Below are positions 1-8,738 of a stretch of 64,000 nucleotides of DNA, piece after piece. A program made the position numbers and the translations under genes. The notes under the pieces were generated by a model. It saw only the letters and a program-made list of their open reading frames with translations. It did no database searches and was not told the origin of the DNA. Source of the stretch: Pedobacter zeae (GTDB taxonomy: Bacteria; Bacteroidota; Bacteroidia; Sphingobacteriales; Sphingobacteriaceae); the NCBI RefSeq assembly GCF_014196715.1, contig NZ_JACIEF010000003.1, positions 463,874 to 527,873 of the forward strand, read 5' to 3'. Position 1 is the stretch's first letter. Every line of letters starts with the position of its first letter.

Positions 1-1
1 T

Positions 2-193
2 CCATTTGATGTTTTGGTTACTTACTCTGATGGGCAGACCGAAACCATCCATAAAACCCCGGCAGTTTGGAAAGCAAATCAAAAAGAGGTCAATGTAACG
101 ATTAATACAGCCAAAAAAATAAAATCAATTACTTTAGATAACGGTATTTATGTAGATGCTACGCCTAAAGACAACGTTTGGGAATTGAAATAG
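2..193 (+). CDS. C-terminal end of a probable M1-family metallopeptidase (5' partial)
   Basis: Only the last 63 codons lie in the window, ending at a TAG stop; the gene begins upstream. The visible part has alternating hydrophobic and polar residues (FDVLVTYSDG, then KIKSITLDNG) and ends with KDNVWELK. A beta-rich tail with an IKSI-type strand and a closing DNVW motif resembles the end of secreted M1 aminopeptidase-like proteins of Sphingobacteriaceae. None of the catalytic part (HExxH zinc site) is visible, so the assignment is an inference from a short tail. A hairpin follows directly at 206-247. Confidence 0.45.
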   Translation, partial: PFDVLVTYSDGQTETIHKTPAVWKANQKEVNVTINTAKKIKSITLDNGIYVDATPKDNVWELK

Positions 194-205
194 CAAATAG
201 TTTAT

Positions 206-247
206 AATTTTCAGTTGGGAGTCTGATACAACTGCCAACTGAAAATT
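206..247. terminator. Inverted repeat between convergent genes, possible terminator
   Basis: A perfect 13-bp inverted repeat (AATTTTCAGTTGG, 206-218, with its complement at 235-247) encloses a 16-nt loop. It lies between the end of the partial peptidase gene on the plus strand and the end of the OsmC gene on the minus strand. There is no clear T-run on either side, so a terminator role is likely but not certain. Confidence 0.5.
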
Positions 248-267
248 GTTAATGGAGAAACTGAAAA

Positions 268-735
268 CTAATAACTGAGAACCGGCTCGTGTTTAACCGG
301 AAAATTTAATGAATTGGCAATGAAGCACATTTTATTAGCCTCTTTATGCAGCGCTTCTGCCAGTTCGTAATGTGCGCGGTCAGCAATTAAAACCTGAGGA
401 TGCAGGGTAACTTCTCTAAAACGGCCACTTCCATCAGCCGATTCTTCCATGGTACCTACCGCCTCATCTTTATAATCGATTACGACGATCTCGTTTTTAG
501 AGCACAGGTGTAAATACCAGAGCATGTGGCAGCTGGATATCGAAGCCAGCAAAAGATCTTCCGGGTTATATTTAGATTTGTCGCCCAAAAAAGCAGAATC
601 AGATGAGCCATAAATATCGGCTTTACCCTTTACAGAGATTACATAATCGCGATCGTAGGAACGGTAATCCATTGTACCCGAGCCTCTATTGCCCGTCCAG
701 GTTACAGTAGTTGAATATGAGTGATCTTTCGGCAT
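268..735 (-). CDS. OsmC family protein (peroxide reductase-like)
   Basis: A 155-residue protein of the OsmC/Ohr superfamily, cytoplasmic enzymes that reduce organic hydroperoxides with a pair of reactive cysteines. The family core is clear: NPEDLLLASISSCHMLWYL near residues 57-75 carries the first conserved Cys (C69), and KMCFIANSLNFPV near 136-147 the second (C137). The N-terminal strand SYSTTVTWTGNRGSGT matches the family start. C78 is an extra cysteine. The spacing and the HMLWY helix fit the YhfA/SACOL1771-like branch better than classical Ohr, but the substrate cannot be told. It is a single gene, with an ATG start at 735. Confidence 0.85.
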   Translation of the reverse strand: MPKDHSYSTTVTWTGNRGSGTMDYRSYDRDYVISVKGKADIYGSSDSAFLGDKSKYNPEDLLLASISSCHMLWYLHLCSKNEIVVIDYKDEAVGTMEESADGSGRFREVTLHPQVLIADRAHYELAEALHKEANKMCFIANSLNFPVKHEPVLSY

Positions 736-931
736 GATAAAATTGGTTAGATTGTATAGCCAATTTAAGAAATAAAACTAACTTTTTTAAAGGCCTTCCG
801 CATTGAAGACCATCAGCTGTAAATGTTAATCTTCTCGTTTAAATACTCATGCTAATAAAGGCTCTGCAAATTGGATATGCCCCCGCCACTAAACTTCAGA
901 ATGTCTCGGTCAACCTGCAGTGGCTTGCCCG

Positions 932-1858
932 CTAAAAATTAAGCCCCTTTAACTTTTCGGCTAAAACCTCCGAAATCTTACGGTACGAATCGAACGTCCA
1001 ACCGCCAACATGTGGAGTTAAAATAACCTGATCATTATTCTTTAATTCATCGTACCAGGACTGTTCGCCCAAAGCCGGGAACTTTTCGGTTTGCAGCACA
1101 TCCAATCCTGCCCCTAAAATCTTTCCGTTTTTAATGGCATTAAGTACTGCCGTGGTCTTAACAATCTCTCCTCTTGCCGTATTGATAAAGAAAATGGGCT
1201 TTTTAAAATGGAAGAAATATTCGTCATCTACCATCTGTTTGGTTTCTGCGGTTAAAGGGATATGCAAACTCAGCACATCGCTGTGTTTCACAATCTCTTC
1301 CATGCTTACCTCACGCACAAAAGCATCAGAAAAGCCGGTTTTATATTTATCGTAAGCCATTACATCTGCTTCGAAACCAGCCAGTTTTTTGGCAAAGCTC
1401 TGCCCCATAAAACCATAACCGATAATGCCGACTTTTTTGCCTTTCAATTCGTAACCGCGGTTTCCTTCACGGTCCCACACTCCATTCCTGATTTCTATAT
1501 CAGCCCTGCGGAAGTTATTCATTAACGATAAAAGCAAACCTGTTGCATGTTCGCCAACTGCATCACAATTGCCTTCAGGAGCATTAATCAGTTCAATATT
1601 TCTTTCAAAAGCAATCTTATCGTCAATATTATCCAATCCGGCCCCTGCCCTCGCTACGAACTTTAGGTTTGGGGCTGCAGCAAAAATTTCGGCATCGATC
1701 CGAAATTTCGTCCGAACGGCAATGCCGGTATAATCTTTTATTTTATCCAGTGTTTGTTGACGTGTAATCTGTGGTTCATCATCAACCTGGTAGCCCATAG
1801 CAATGGCCTGCTCTTTAAACGCCGGGTGTAAATCATCAACAATTAATATCCTCTTCAT
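932..1858 (-). CDS. D-isomer-specific 2-hydroxyacid dehydrogenase (phosphoglycerate dehydrogenase-like)
   Basis: A 308-residue NAD(P)-dependent dehydrogenase of the D-2-hydroxyacid family. The Rossmann dinucleotide motif is VGIIGYGFMG (143-152). The catalytic residues fit R229 in INTARGEIV, E258 in GLDVLQTE and H283 in LTPHVGG. The N-terminal substrate domain contains ARAGAGLDNID, as in SerA-like enzymes. The length matches the short SerA form without ACT regulatory domain. No serine-pathway gene is adjacent, so the exact substrate (3-phosphoglycerate, glyoxylate or another 2-oxoacid) is open. It is monocistronic and divergent from the beta-barrel gene at 2074. Confidence 0.85.
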   Translation of the reverse strand: MKRILIVDDLHPAFKEQAIAMGYQVDDEPQITRQQTLDKIKDYTGIAVRTKFRIDAEIFAAAPNLKFVARAGAGLDNIDDKIAFERNIELINAPEGNCDAVGEHATGLLLSLMNNFRRADIEIRNGVWDREGNRGYELKGKKVGIIGYGFMGQSFAKKLAGFEADVMAYDKYKTGFSDAFVREVSMEEIVKHSDVLSLHIPLTAETKQMVDDEYFFHFKKPIFFINTARGEIVKTTAVLNAIKNGKILGAGLDVLQTEKFPALGEQSWYDELKNNDQVILTPHVGGWTFDSYRKISEVLAEKLKGLNF

Positions 1859-2073
1859 AATGAAGCAAAAGTAACATTTGCAAACTGTTCAATAGTCATA
1901 TTCTTTTCTTGTTTTAACAAAATAATACGGATTACCACGGCAAGGCGGGAAACAATACCCACAAAAATATTACTATAAAATGGCTGTAATAAAATGGTTA
2001 CGGCGGCTTAATTAAATATAGTTGCCGTTACTTTGTCTCCCTTTATAAAAACGATGCAAATTTTAATTTCTTA

Positions 2074-4563
2074 ATGAGACTTTTACAATTAAAAACAATA
2101 CAGGTAACCCTTTTACTTTTGAGCTTATCTTTTGGCCTTTTCGCGCAAACAGGCGGAAAAGCAAAAATTACCGGAGTACTTAAAGACGCAAAAACACAAG
2201 AAACCATTCCGTTTGCTACAGCAGTTTTAATTGATAAGGCTACCGCCAAAAACGCAAAAATAGTGCAGACCGATGTAAACGGTGCTTTTGTAATGGCCGA
2301 TATCCCTGCCGGTACCTTTACCTTTAAAATAAGTTTTGTGGGTTACCAAACCATGGTGAGGGATAATATAGCCATCACCAGTGCTACAGGCACGTTAAAC
2401 TTTGGCGAAATCAAGATGAATGCTGCAAAAGGCAATGTACTGAGCGAAATCACTGTAACGGGCCAAAAACAGGGCATGCAGATGGGTATCGATAAAAAGA
2501 TTTTCGCAGTAGACCAGAGCGTTATCAGCGAGGGCGGTTCGGCAAGCGATTTATTGCAGAATGTTCCTTCTGTTTCTACCGATATGGACGGCAATGTGAG
2601 CCTGCGCGGATCAACCGGGGTAAAAGTTTTAATTGATGGAAAACCTTCTTTAATTGCAGGTGGTAATGTGGCACAGATTCTTCAGTCGATACCCGCCAGC
2701 TCTATCGAAAGTGTGGAGGTTATTACCAATCCGTCAGCCAAATATGATGCAGAAGGCCAGTCGGGTATCATCAACATTGTGTTAAAGAAAAACACCAAAC
2801 TTGGTTTTAATGGTTCGGCAGCCCTAACCGCCGGTAACCGCAATAATTACAATGCCAACACCAACTTAAGTTTTCAAAACAGTAAGGTTAATATTTACGG
2901 GAACTATGGCTACCGTTATGGAAACCGGGTTGGAGGTGGTTTTCAGGACATTACCTATAAATCAGACTCGTTAAGAACAAGGTTTGCCAGCCAAAACACA
3001 GTTTCCGGTTCATTGGATAAAGGACACAATGCCAAAGCGGGTATCGATTATTACTTAGCACCAAAAAGCGTAATCAGCCTATCGGGTGGTTTTAACTCAA
3101 GAGATAATGAGCGTAACGACCAACTCAACATCAGGCAACTAGATAAAAACCAGTTGCCGGTTCTACTAAGCAACAGAACCAATAACACCGATGGTTTCGG
3201 AACAAGTTATGATGCCAATCTGGATTACGTACAGAAGTTTAACAAACCTAAGGAAGAACTAACCTTTAATTTCGGTTACTCTTACGGGACCAACAACAGC
3301 AATCAGTATTATAGCACCAATACCACCAACCGCAATGGAGTACCCATTGATGAAACCTTAAGTTTGCAGCGCGTATTTAATACCGGCAACAACACCAATT
3401 ACAATATCCAAACAGATTATGCCTTACCTGTAGGTAAAGCGGGTAAAATTGAAATGGGTTACCGCAGCCAGATCCGTTTAGGGGAAAACGATCAGTATGC
3501 AGATTCGATCTTAACCAATAGCAGTATCTATATCACTAACAACAAGCTGATCAATGGCTTTAACAGTAAAGATCAGGTGCATGCCCTATATTTCAATTAC
3601 CAGAACCAGATTAAAGATTTTGGTTATCAGATAGGTTTAAGGGGAGAAGATGCACGTTTAGATACGCATTTAGAAGGCTATTCGAACAATGTATTAACCG
3701 CTGCCGAAGGAAATATCCATTACAAAAGAATATATCCAAGCGTGTTCTTAACCCAGAAACTAAAAGGCGATAATCAGCTTCAACTGAGTTATACCCGACG
3801 TGTAAACCGTCCACGGCCATGGGATACCAATCCATTTTTAGATGTTTCTGATCCATTAAACTACAGAGGCGGTAACCCAAATTTATTGCCGGAGGATGTA
3901 CACTCTTTTGAGTTAGGTTATAGCAAATACTGGGAAAAAGTAACCTTAACTTCAAGCCTGTATTTCCGTCAGACCAACGACGTGATCCAGCGCGTAAGAA
4001 GCACACCGGTTAACGGGATCATTACTTCAACCCCTCAAAACTTATCGCACCAAATTAATAGCGGACTAGAATTAATTGGCCGCTTTGATCTGGTTAAAGC
4101 GCTAAACTTTACCACTAACGTAAATTTATATCAGGCTAAGTTTGCCGGAGATGCGAGATTTGATATCCCATCAAGCAGTGGATTTAGCTGGAATGCCAAC
4201 CTCACCGGAAATTTAACGGTAGTTAAAAATTTATCGTTACAGGTGCGCGGCGACTACAGGGCGCCGGAAGTTATGGCACAGGGAAAACGCAACGCCATGT
4301 ACGGAATTGACGGCGGAGCCAAATACGATTTCCCAAATAAAAAGGCATCTTTAAGTTTTAATGTCAGGGATGTGTTTAACACCAGAAGATGGAGTATGAC
4401 CACCGAAGACCGGTCAACAATTGTTGATTTTGAACGCCAGTTTCAGGGAACTATGGGAAATTTAACCTTCTCTTACCGTTTTGGAAAAACAACTTTTACT
4501 GGTACAAATAAAAAGAAAAAAGATGATCAACAGGACAACCGTCCTGATGAAGGGTCATTTTAA
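2074..4563 (+). CDS. TonB-dependent receptor / outer membrane beta-barrel family protein
   Basis: An 829-residue outer-membrane protein. A signal peptide (about residues 1-24, ending SFGLFAQ) is followed by a carboxypeptidase-regulatory-like beta-sandwich (about 31-115, GVLKDAKTQETIPFATAVL), then a plug domain (about 130-235: DLLQNVPSVSTDMDGNVSLR, VKVLIDGKP, IESVEVITNPSAKYDAEG), and a C-terminal barrel rich in Y/F-N strands ending in FSYRFGK. This arrangement is the Bacteroidota outer-membrane beta-barrel family related to TonB receptors. No SusD partner and no transport genes are adjacent, so the ligand is unknown. The short charged tail after the last strand (KKKKDDQQDN) is notable. A strong terminator follows at 4618. 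Confidence 0.88.
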   Translation: MRLLQLKTIQVTLLLLSLSFGLFAQTGGKAKITGVLKDAKTQETIPFATAVLIDKATAKNAKIVQTDVNGAFVMADIPAGTFTFKISFVGYQTMVRDNIAITSATGTLNFGEIKMNAAKGNVLSEITVTGQKQGMQMGIDKKIFAVDQSVISEGGSASDLLQNVPSVSTDMDGNVSLRGSTGVKVLIDGKPSLIAGGNVAQILQSIPASSIESVEVITNPSAKYDAEGQSGIINIVLKKNTKLGFNGSAALTAGNRNNYNANTNLSFQNSKVNIYGNYGYRYGNRVGGGFQDITYKSDSLRTRFASQNTVSGSLDKGHNAKAGIDYYLAPKSVISLSGGFNSRDNERNDQLNIRQLDKNQLPVLLSNRTNNTDGFGTSYDANLDYVQKFNKPKEELTFNFGYSYGTNNSNQYYSTNTTNRNGVPIDETLSLQRVFNTGNNTNYNIQTDYALPVGKAGKIEMGYRSQIRLGENDQYADSILTNSSIYITNNKLINGFNSKDQVHALYFNYQNQIKDFGYQIGLRGEDARLDTHLEGYSNNVLTAAEGNIHYKRIYPSVFLTQKLKGDNQLQLSYTRRVNRPRPWDTNPFLDVSDPLNYRGGNPNLLPEDVHSFELGYSKYWEKVTLTSSLYFRQTNDVIQRVRSTPVNGIITSTPQNLSHQINSGLELIGRFDLVKALNFTTNVNLYQAKFAGDARFDIPSSSGFSWNANLTGNLTVVKNLSLQVRGDYRAPEVMAQGKRNAMYGIDGGAKYDFPNKKASLSFNVRDVFNTRRWSMTTEDRSTIVDFERQFQGTMGNLTFSYRFGKTTFTGTNKKKKDDQQDNRPDEGSF

Positions 4564-4617
4564 TAGCCAAAGGGCTGTATCATAAATATAGCTCATCAAT
4601 CGTCATTTGACCGCAGT

Positions 4618-4657
4618 GGAGAAATCTTTAACATTAGTTTAAAGATTTCTCCTTTTT
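4618..4657 (+). terminator. Rho-independent terminator of the beta-barrel gene
   Basis: A perfect 14-bp stem (GGAGAAATCTTTAA at 4618-4631 with its complement at 4639-4652) has a 7-nt loop and is followed by TTTTT. The 5' arm lies inside a GTCATTTGACCGCAGTGGAGAAATCT sequence, a member of the dispersed repeat class seen elsewhere in the window, so the repeat appears to serve as the terminator. Confidence 0.85.
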
Positions 4658-4764
4658 CGCGATACCCCAGTTGCACCTGGTTGGGGTACAAATTTTTCTA
4701 CATAAGCCAATTGAAGAAATCTTCGTTAACCATCATAAAATAGATCATTTCTTATCTTGCAGGC

Positions 4765-5319
4765 ATGGAAGAGACCAACCCCTGGAAAACGCTTGAGAGC
4801 GATGTAAAATACGACAATAACTGGATCCGTTTAACCGAACACCAGGTGATTAATCCCTCTGGTGGGCAAGGCATTTACGGTACTGTTCATTTTAAGAACC
4901 TGGCCATCGGAATCCTTCCTTTGGACGAAAACTACAATACCTGGCTGGTTGGCCAATACCGGTATGCACTTAATGCCTACAGCTGGGAAATTCCTGAAGG
5001 CGGAGGCCCGTTCCACGAAGCGCCATTGGAAAGTGCCAGAAGAGAATTACTGGAAGAAACGGGAATGAGCGCCAAAAACTGGAAAGAGATACAAAGAATG
5101 CATCTTTCCAATTCAGTAAGCGACGAATTAAGTATCATCTATATTGCCACCGGCCTTATTCAAGGCATTGCCATGCCCGAAGAAACAGAACAACTCGCTA
5201 TCAGAAAACTTACCTTTAACGAAGCTTATCAAATGGTTTTGGATGGAACGATTACCGATTCGGTGAGCGTTGCTGCAATTTTAAAAGCAAAGCTGATGAT
5301 CATAAATGGCGAATTGTAA
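4765..5319 (+). CDS. Nudix hydrolase, ADP-ribose pyrophosphatase-like
   Basis: A 184-residue cytoplasmic Nudix hydrolase. The 23-residue Nudix box is complete at residues 79-101: G79, E85, then RELLEETGM (93-101), giving the metal-binding REUxEE core. The stretch LVGQYRYALNAYSWEIPEGG just before the box resembles ADP-ribose/ADP-sugar pyrophosphatases, in which an Arg/Tyr strand and an E-x-P-x-G loop precede the box; this suggests hydrolysis of a nucleoside diphosphate linked to a sugar. The substrate is inferred, not proven. A possible -7 element (TATCTTGC at 4753-4760) lies only a few bases before the ATG. Confidence 0.85.
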   Translation: MEETNPWKTLESDVKYDNNWIRLTEHQVINPSGGQGIYGTVHFKNLAIGILPLDENYNTWLVGQYRYALNAYSWEIPEGGGPFHEAPLESARRELLEETGMSAKNWKEIQRMHLSNSVSDELSIIYIATGLIQGIAMPEETEQLAIRKLTFNEAYQMVLDGTITDSVSVAAILKAKLMIINGEL

Positions 5320-5379
5320 TAATCACCAAAGGTTCCTAACCGAACATAAAAAATTGCATATTTTTTTTACCCGGGATAT

Positions 5380-5611
5380 GTCCCGATGGGACCTCATTAG
5401 TCAATCTTTTTGACCATACAAACAGCGGGATTAATCTGGATTTTTAAACCCACTAAACCGCTGTTTCTTGGCTTATTTAAGCTCGGGCCGGAATAACAGG
5501 CATTAGCATTTCAGACAAAGCGTTGAAACTAAAATTGATATATTGTTCCATAGGAACAATCCCCCTCCGGTAGAAAAACAATTCAATTAATTATTTCGCT
5601 CCAGAGGAGCG
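5380..5611. repeat. Cluster of five short inverted repeats
   Basis: Inverted repeats are GTCCC-GAT-GGGAC (5380-5392), GTCAA/TTGAC (5400-5414), AAACAGCGG/CCGCTGTTT (5420-5428 and 5458-5466), ATTGTTCC-ATA-GGAACAAT (5542-5560) and CGCTCC-AGA-GGAGCG (5597-5611). The last two flank CCGGTAGAAAAA (5567-5578). Short palindromes next to a GGTAGAAAAA core recall a dispersed intergenic repeat that is widespread in Bacteroidota genomes; that link is from memory and not tested here. Confidence 0.6.
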
Positions 5612-5781
5612 TTTGATATTGATTTAATTTAGCCATAACCAACAGGTTATCCAATATATCCAAAATCAAGAACAGCACCATAAAAGCAAGACCTTTTTGG
5701 AAGAATACACCAATTATTAAAAATGTTTGAGATTGAATATGAAGAAAAATACATCTTCAAAGAACCAGAATAATTTATTAT

Positions 5782-5789
5782 TATCTTTG
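5782..5789 (+). promoter_or_regulatory. -7 promoter element of plsC
   Basis: TATCTTTG matches the Bacteroidota primary sigma -7 consensus TAnnTTTG exactly and lies 20 nt before the ATG of plsC. No good -33 TTTG is visible at the expected distance, so this is a candidate. Confidence 0.45.
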
Positions 5790-5809
5790 CCTTCTATTAA
5801 ATCGACCAG

Positions 5810-6574
5810 ATGAGCAAGCTTTTCGGCTATATTTTAAGCCCTGTTTTTTATATCTTTTTTGGATTAATCCTTTGTATCTTCCATCCCATACAATGGCTTT
5901 GTTTTAAGCTTTTTGGTTATAAAGCGCATAAGGTTTCTGTAGATATCCTTAATTTTTTTCTAACCTATTGCCAGATTTTACTTTTCAATTCGATCTCTTT
6001 TAAAAACGAATACGATCTGCCAACGGATAGACCTATCATTTTTGCAGCTAACCACCAAAGCATGTACGATATCCCTTCGCTAATTTGGTTCTTAAGAAAA
6101 CACAGTGCAAAATTTATTTCTAAAATTGAGCTGACCAAAGGTATTCCCTCGATATCCATTAACCTGCGTTTGGGTGGTGGTGCAAACATTAACCGGAAAG
6201 ACAACAAGCAGGCCATTTCTGAAATTATAAAACTTGGCCGTAGAATGAAAGAGAATAATTGGAGCACTGTTATTTTTCCGGAGGGAACACGGGCAAAAGA
6301 TGGTCAGTTGAAAACATTCCAGTATGGGGGTATTGCCACGATATTAAAAGTAGTCCCAAATGCATTGATCGTTCCGGTAGCTATAGAAAATTCATGGAAA
6401 ATTGTTCGTTTTGGCAAGTTTCCATTATCCACAGGAAATGCCTTAAAATGGACAGTTTTAAAACCAATAGAACCAGGGGTAAAACCGCCGAACGATATTA
6501 CACTGGAAGTAGAAAATGAAATCAGAAAGGTTTTGGGCCAACCCATGGCACAGCCTGCTTCCCAGTCAGTTTAA
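5810..6574 (+). CDS. plsC: 1-acyl-sn-glycerol-3-phosphate acyltransferase
   Basis: A 254-residue membrane-associated acyltransferase that should transfer the second acyl chain to lysophosphatidate, giving phosphatidate for phospholipid synthesis. The N-terminal hydrophobic segment (about 8-32) anchors it. The catalytic HX4D motif is NHQSMYD (H82, D87), and the glycerol-phosphate motif is FPEGTRAKDG (about 157-166). The length is normal for PlsC. It stands alone, convergent with the LytTR gene and 73 bp from it. Substrate preference (acyl-ACP or acyl-CoA) cannot be read from sequence. Confidence 0.88.
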   Translation: MSKLFGYILSPVFYIFFGLILCIFHPIQWLCFKLFGYKAHKVSVDILNFFLTYCQILLFNSISFKNEYDLPTDRPIIFAANHQSMYDIPSLIWFLRKHSAKFISKIELTKGIPSISINLRLGGGANINRKDNKQAISEIIKLGRRMKENNWSTVIFPEGTRAKDGQLKTFQYGGIATILKVVPNALIVPVAIENSWKIVRFGKFPLSTGNALKWTVLKPIEPGVKPPNDITLEVENEIRKVLGQPMAQPASQSV

Positions 6575-6647
6575 TCGCTTTATTTGGTTAATCGATTGCT
6601 GTCAGACGCATCTTCCATTTTTACATTTCCGTACTTACATTACCCTG

Positions 6648-7397
6648 TTAGATGTTCTTATTTCCGATCACCCTGAAAAATTCATCGCGGTAGGTATCGC
6701 CAACAGGGATAATTTTTTGGTTAATGGTGATGCGGCTGCGTTCAATGCTTTCTATCTTATCAACCGCTACAATATAAGATTTATGCACCCTGATAAACTG
6801 GCTTTGAGGCAAGGCTTCTTCCATTTTTTTCATGCTCTGCAGGGTAATTACCCGCTCGTCTTTGGTAAAAATGGAAATGTAATCTTTTAAGCCCTCAATG
6901 AATAAAATATCGTGCAGGTAAATTTTTTGGATCTTATGCTCCGTTTTTACAAAAATATAATCCTGAACGGGATTTGGCGGGGCTGAAAACGGTGCTGGTG
7001 TAACAATCGGTTGTGCCACGCTGGCAGGAGCTTCAACCGGTTTTACCTGGTTGTGTACTTTTTCTACTGCTTTATAAAAACGGTCAAACGCAATGGGTTT
7101 CAACAGATAATCCGAAACATTCAGGTCGTAACTTTCTAAAGCATATTGCGGGTAAGCGGTAGTTAATATGTAATGGCATTTATTGCCGGCAATTTTCAAA
7201 AACTGGATTCCGGTTAGCTCGGGCATCTGAATGTCCAAAAATACCAGATCTATTCCCCCACCCTGAACAATCTGCAAAGCTTCAATGGGGTTTTCGCATC
7301 TTTTAACCAAGGTTAAAAATGGCACTTTCGAAATGTAGTCCTGTAAAATATCTAGCGCTAAAGGCTCATCATCAACAACAATACAGTTTAAATTCAT
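6648..7397 (-). CDS. LytTR-family response regulator
   Basis: A 249-residue two-component response regulator. The receiver domain (about 1-120) has the acidic pair D9/D10, phosphoacceptor D55 (FLDIQMPE), the TAYPQYALE switch region and the conserved Lys in LLKPI. A Pro/Ala-rich linker (about 130-150) leads to a LytTR DNA-binding domain (about 150-245: YIFVKTEHKIQKIYLHDILF, FIRVHKSYIV). LytTR domains bind short direct repeats. The cognate kinase gene lies 54 bp upstream on the same strand. Three direct repeats fitting LytTR sites occur at 8582-8640, so this protein probably controls that divergent region. Confidence 0.93.
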   Translation of the reverse strand: MNLNCIVVDDEPLALDILQDYISKVPFLTLVKRCENPIEALQIVQGGGIDLVFLDIQMPELTGIQFLKIAGNKCHYILTTAYPQYALESYDLNVSDYLLKPIAFDRFYKAVEKVHNQVKPVEAPASVAQPIVTPAPFSAPPNPVQDYIFVKTEHKIQKIYLHDILFIEGLKDYISIFTKDERVITLQSMKKMEEALPQSQFIRVHKSYIVAVDKIESIERSRITINQKIIPVGDTYRDEFFRVIGNKNI

Positions 7398-7451
7398 TTT
7401 AGGTTATTATTTTAATTAATGATTTATACCCGGTTATGCTTGGTTATCGGA

Positions 7452-8477
7452 TTATATATCAATCATCAGTTCACAGGTATAGTGAGTAGCCGAATTTACA
7501 ACATTTAATTTATATCTGTCAGGATAAACCAATTGTAACCGACGTTCTACATTGGTTAAACCAACTCCGCCCTGTGCATCTTTATTCTGCTGGTTCTTTT
7601 TATTAACTACACTAAAATGCAAGATCTTTTGGTTGGCAATGATATTGATTTTTACCGGTTCTGCAGGATCAGTAACCACGCCATGCTTAAATGCATTTTC
7701 CACAAAAGAAATCAACATTAAAGGAACAATCTTTTGATTATCGATCTCGCCATTTAAAGTAAGCTCAATATAGGCGCCATCTTTAAACCGTATTTTCTGC
7801 AGTTCGATGTAACTGGTTAGATAATCTACTTCTTTGCTTAAAGCTACCGTAGGTGTATTGCTTTCATAGATCATGTAACGCATAATTTCAGAAAGTTTCA
7901 TAATCGCATCGGCAGTTTTATCTGATTTTTGATAGGCTAACGAATAGATATTATTGAGCGAATTGAAAAGAAAATGTGGGTTTAACTGTGATTTTAGAAA
8001 CTGCAGTTCCATTTCCCGGCGCTCACTTTCCAGGTTACGCTGAATTCTTTCGCTTGCAAACCAATCGATGGTGAATTTGATAATACAGCTACTAATCATG
8101 AAAAAGCCACCAACAAAAGCTTTACCGGCGAAATACTCATTCACATGATATTCTGCTTTACGGCCCCTCACGATCATCATATCCACCGGATTTAAAACTG
8201 CAATGATGGTCTTGATCAAGGCAAACACCGCAATCATCAGAAAAAAAGCAAAAACATAAAGCCAATACTTTTTTCTCCTCTTAATGAGTTCAGGGATCAA
8301 AAAAATGTAGTTGATGTAGAAAAGTGAAACATTTAGGATGCCAAATAAACCAAACGAGATAAACTCCCGCTTCATCGTTATTTCTGAGCCAGTTGTTATG
8401 ATGGTAACTACAGCACCTATTATTATAGTCGCCCAAAAAATGCTGTGCAATATTAAAGCTCCCTTACCTTCTTTCAT
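7452..8477 (-). CDS. LytS/YehU-type sensor histidine kinase
   Basis: A 341-residue membrane histidine kinase. Four hydrophobic segments (about 10-28, 40-62, 72-95 and 119-138) form the sensor part. The His_kinase region is QLNPHFLFNSLNNIYSLA with phosphorylated H168, followed by a compact HATPase domain (FVENAFKHGV as N box, GVGLTNVERRL as G box). There is no separate extracellular sensor domain, as usual for this branch. It forms a pair with the LytTR regulator downstream and is transcribed divergently from the ABC exporter operon at 8739. Confidence 0.93.
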   Translation of the reverse strand: MKEGKGALILHSIFWATIIIGAVVTIITTGSEITMKREFISFGLFGILNVSLFYINYIFLIPELIKRRKKYWLYVFAFFLMIAVFALIKTIIAVLNPVDMMIVRGRKAEYHVNEYFAGKAFVGGFFMISSCIIKFTIDWFASERIQRNLESERREMELQFLKSQLNPHFLFNSLNNIYSLAYQKSDKTADAIMKLSEIMRYMIYESNTPTVALSKEVDYLTSYIELQKIRFKDGAYIELTLNGEIDNQKIVPLMLISFVENAFKHGVVTDPAEPVKINIIANQKILHFSVVNKKNQQNKDAQGGVGLTNVERRLQLVYPDRYKLNVVNSATHYTCELMIDI

Positions 8478-8581
8478 TTACAAATTGTTTACAGTTAAAC
8501 AGCAGCTGATCGTATATTTCAGAACTGCCTTTTTCATGCATCCAAAATAAATAAAGTTTTATCGATTTACTTACACAATCT

Positions 8582-8640
8582 ACCAACGGGCATTTTTTTT
8601 CTACCAACGGCCCAATGGGCAATTTTTATCGACCAACGCC
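8582..8640. promoter_or_regulatory. Three direct repeats resembling LytTR binding sites
   Basis: Three copies of a nonamer lie at 8582-8590 (ACCAACGGG), 8603-8611 (ACCAACGGC) and 8632-8640 (ACCAACGCC). On the minus strand they read CCCGTTGGT, GCCGTTGGT and GGCGTTGGT, close to the known LytTR site pattern (W-M-M-GTT-N-R-T/G). The first two are exactly 12 bp apart, the spacing typical for LytTR dimers; the third is 20 bp further. They sit between the lytS-like gene and the ABC operon, next to the LytTR gene pair. Confidence 0.65.
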
Positions 8641-8738
8641 AAAAATGTCTGTTGATCTAGAATCTTGAACGCTTGGTATAATAGATTTTAGCGGGTTGTT
8701 TTTCTTGAGTTTCTTTGAATCATCAAAACGAAAACAAC

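Larger units (their letters stand above)
5320..5809. other. 490-bp spacer with no gene, rich in palindromes
   Basis: No convincing reading frame is present. The spacer holds several short inverted repeats, described in the repeat entry at 5380-5611, and a -7 promoter element near its right end. The segment 5620-5760 is AT-rich without visible structure. Confidence 0.7.

Noticed and set aside
3611-4006. 131-codon frame opposite the beta-barrel gene
   Set aside because: It is antisense to a clear coding region, basic and without any recognisable motif; a shadow frame.
6516-6890. 124-codon frame across the end of plsC and the LytTR gene
   Set aside because: It overlaps the LytTR coding region in antisense and shows no motif.
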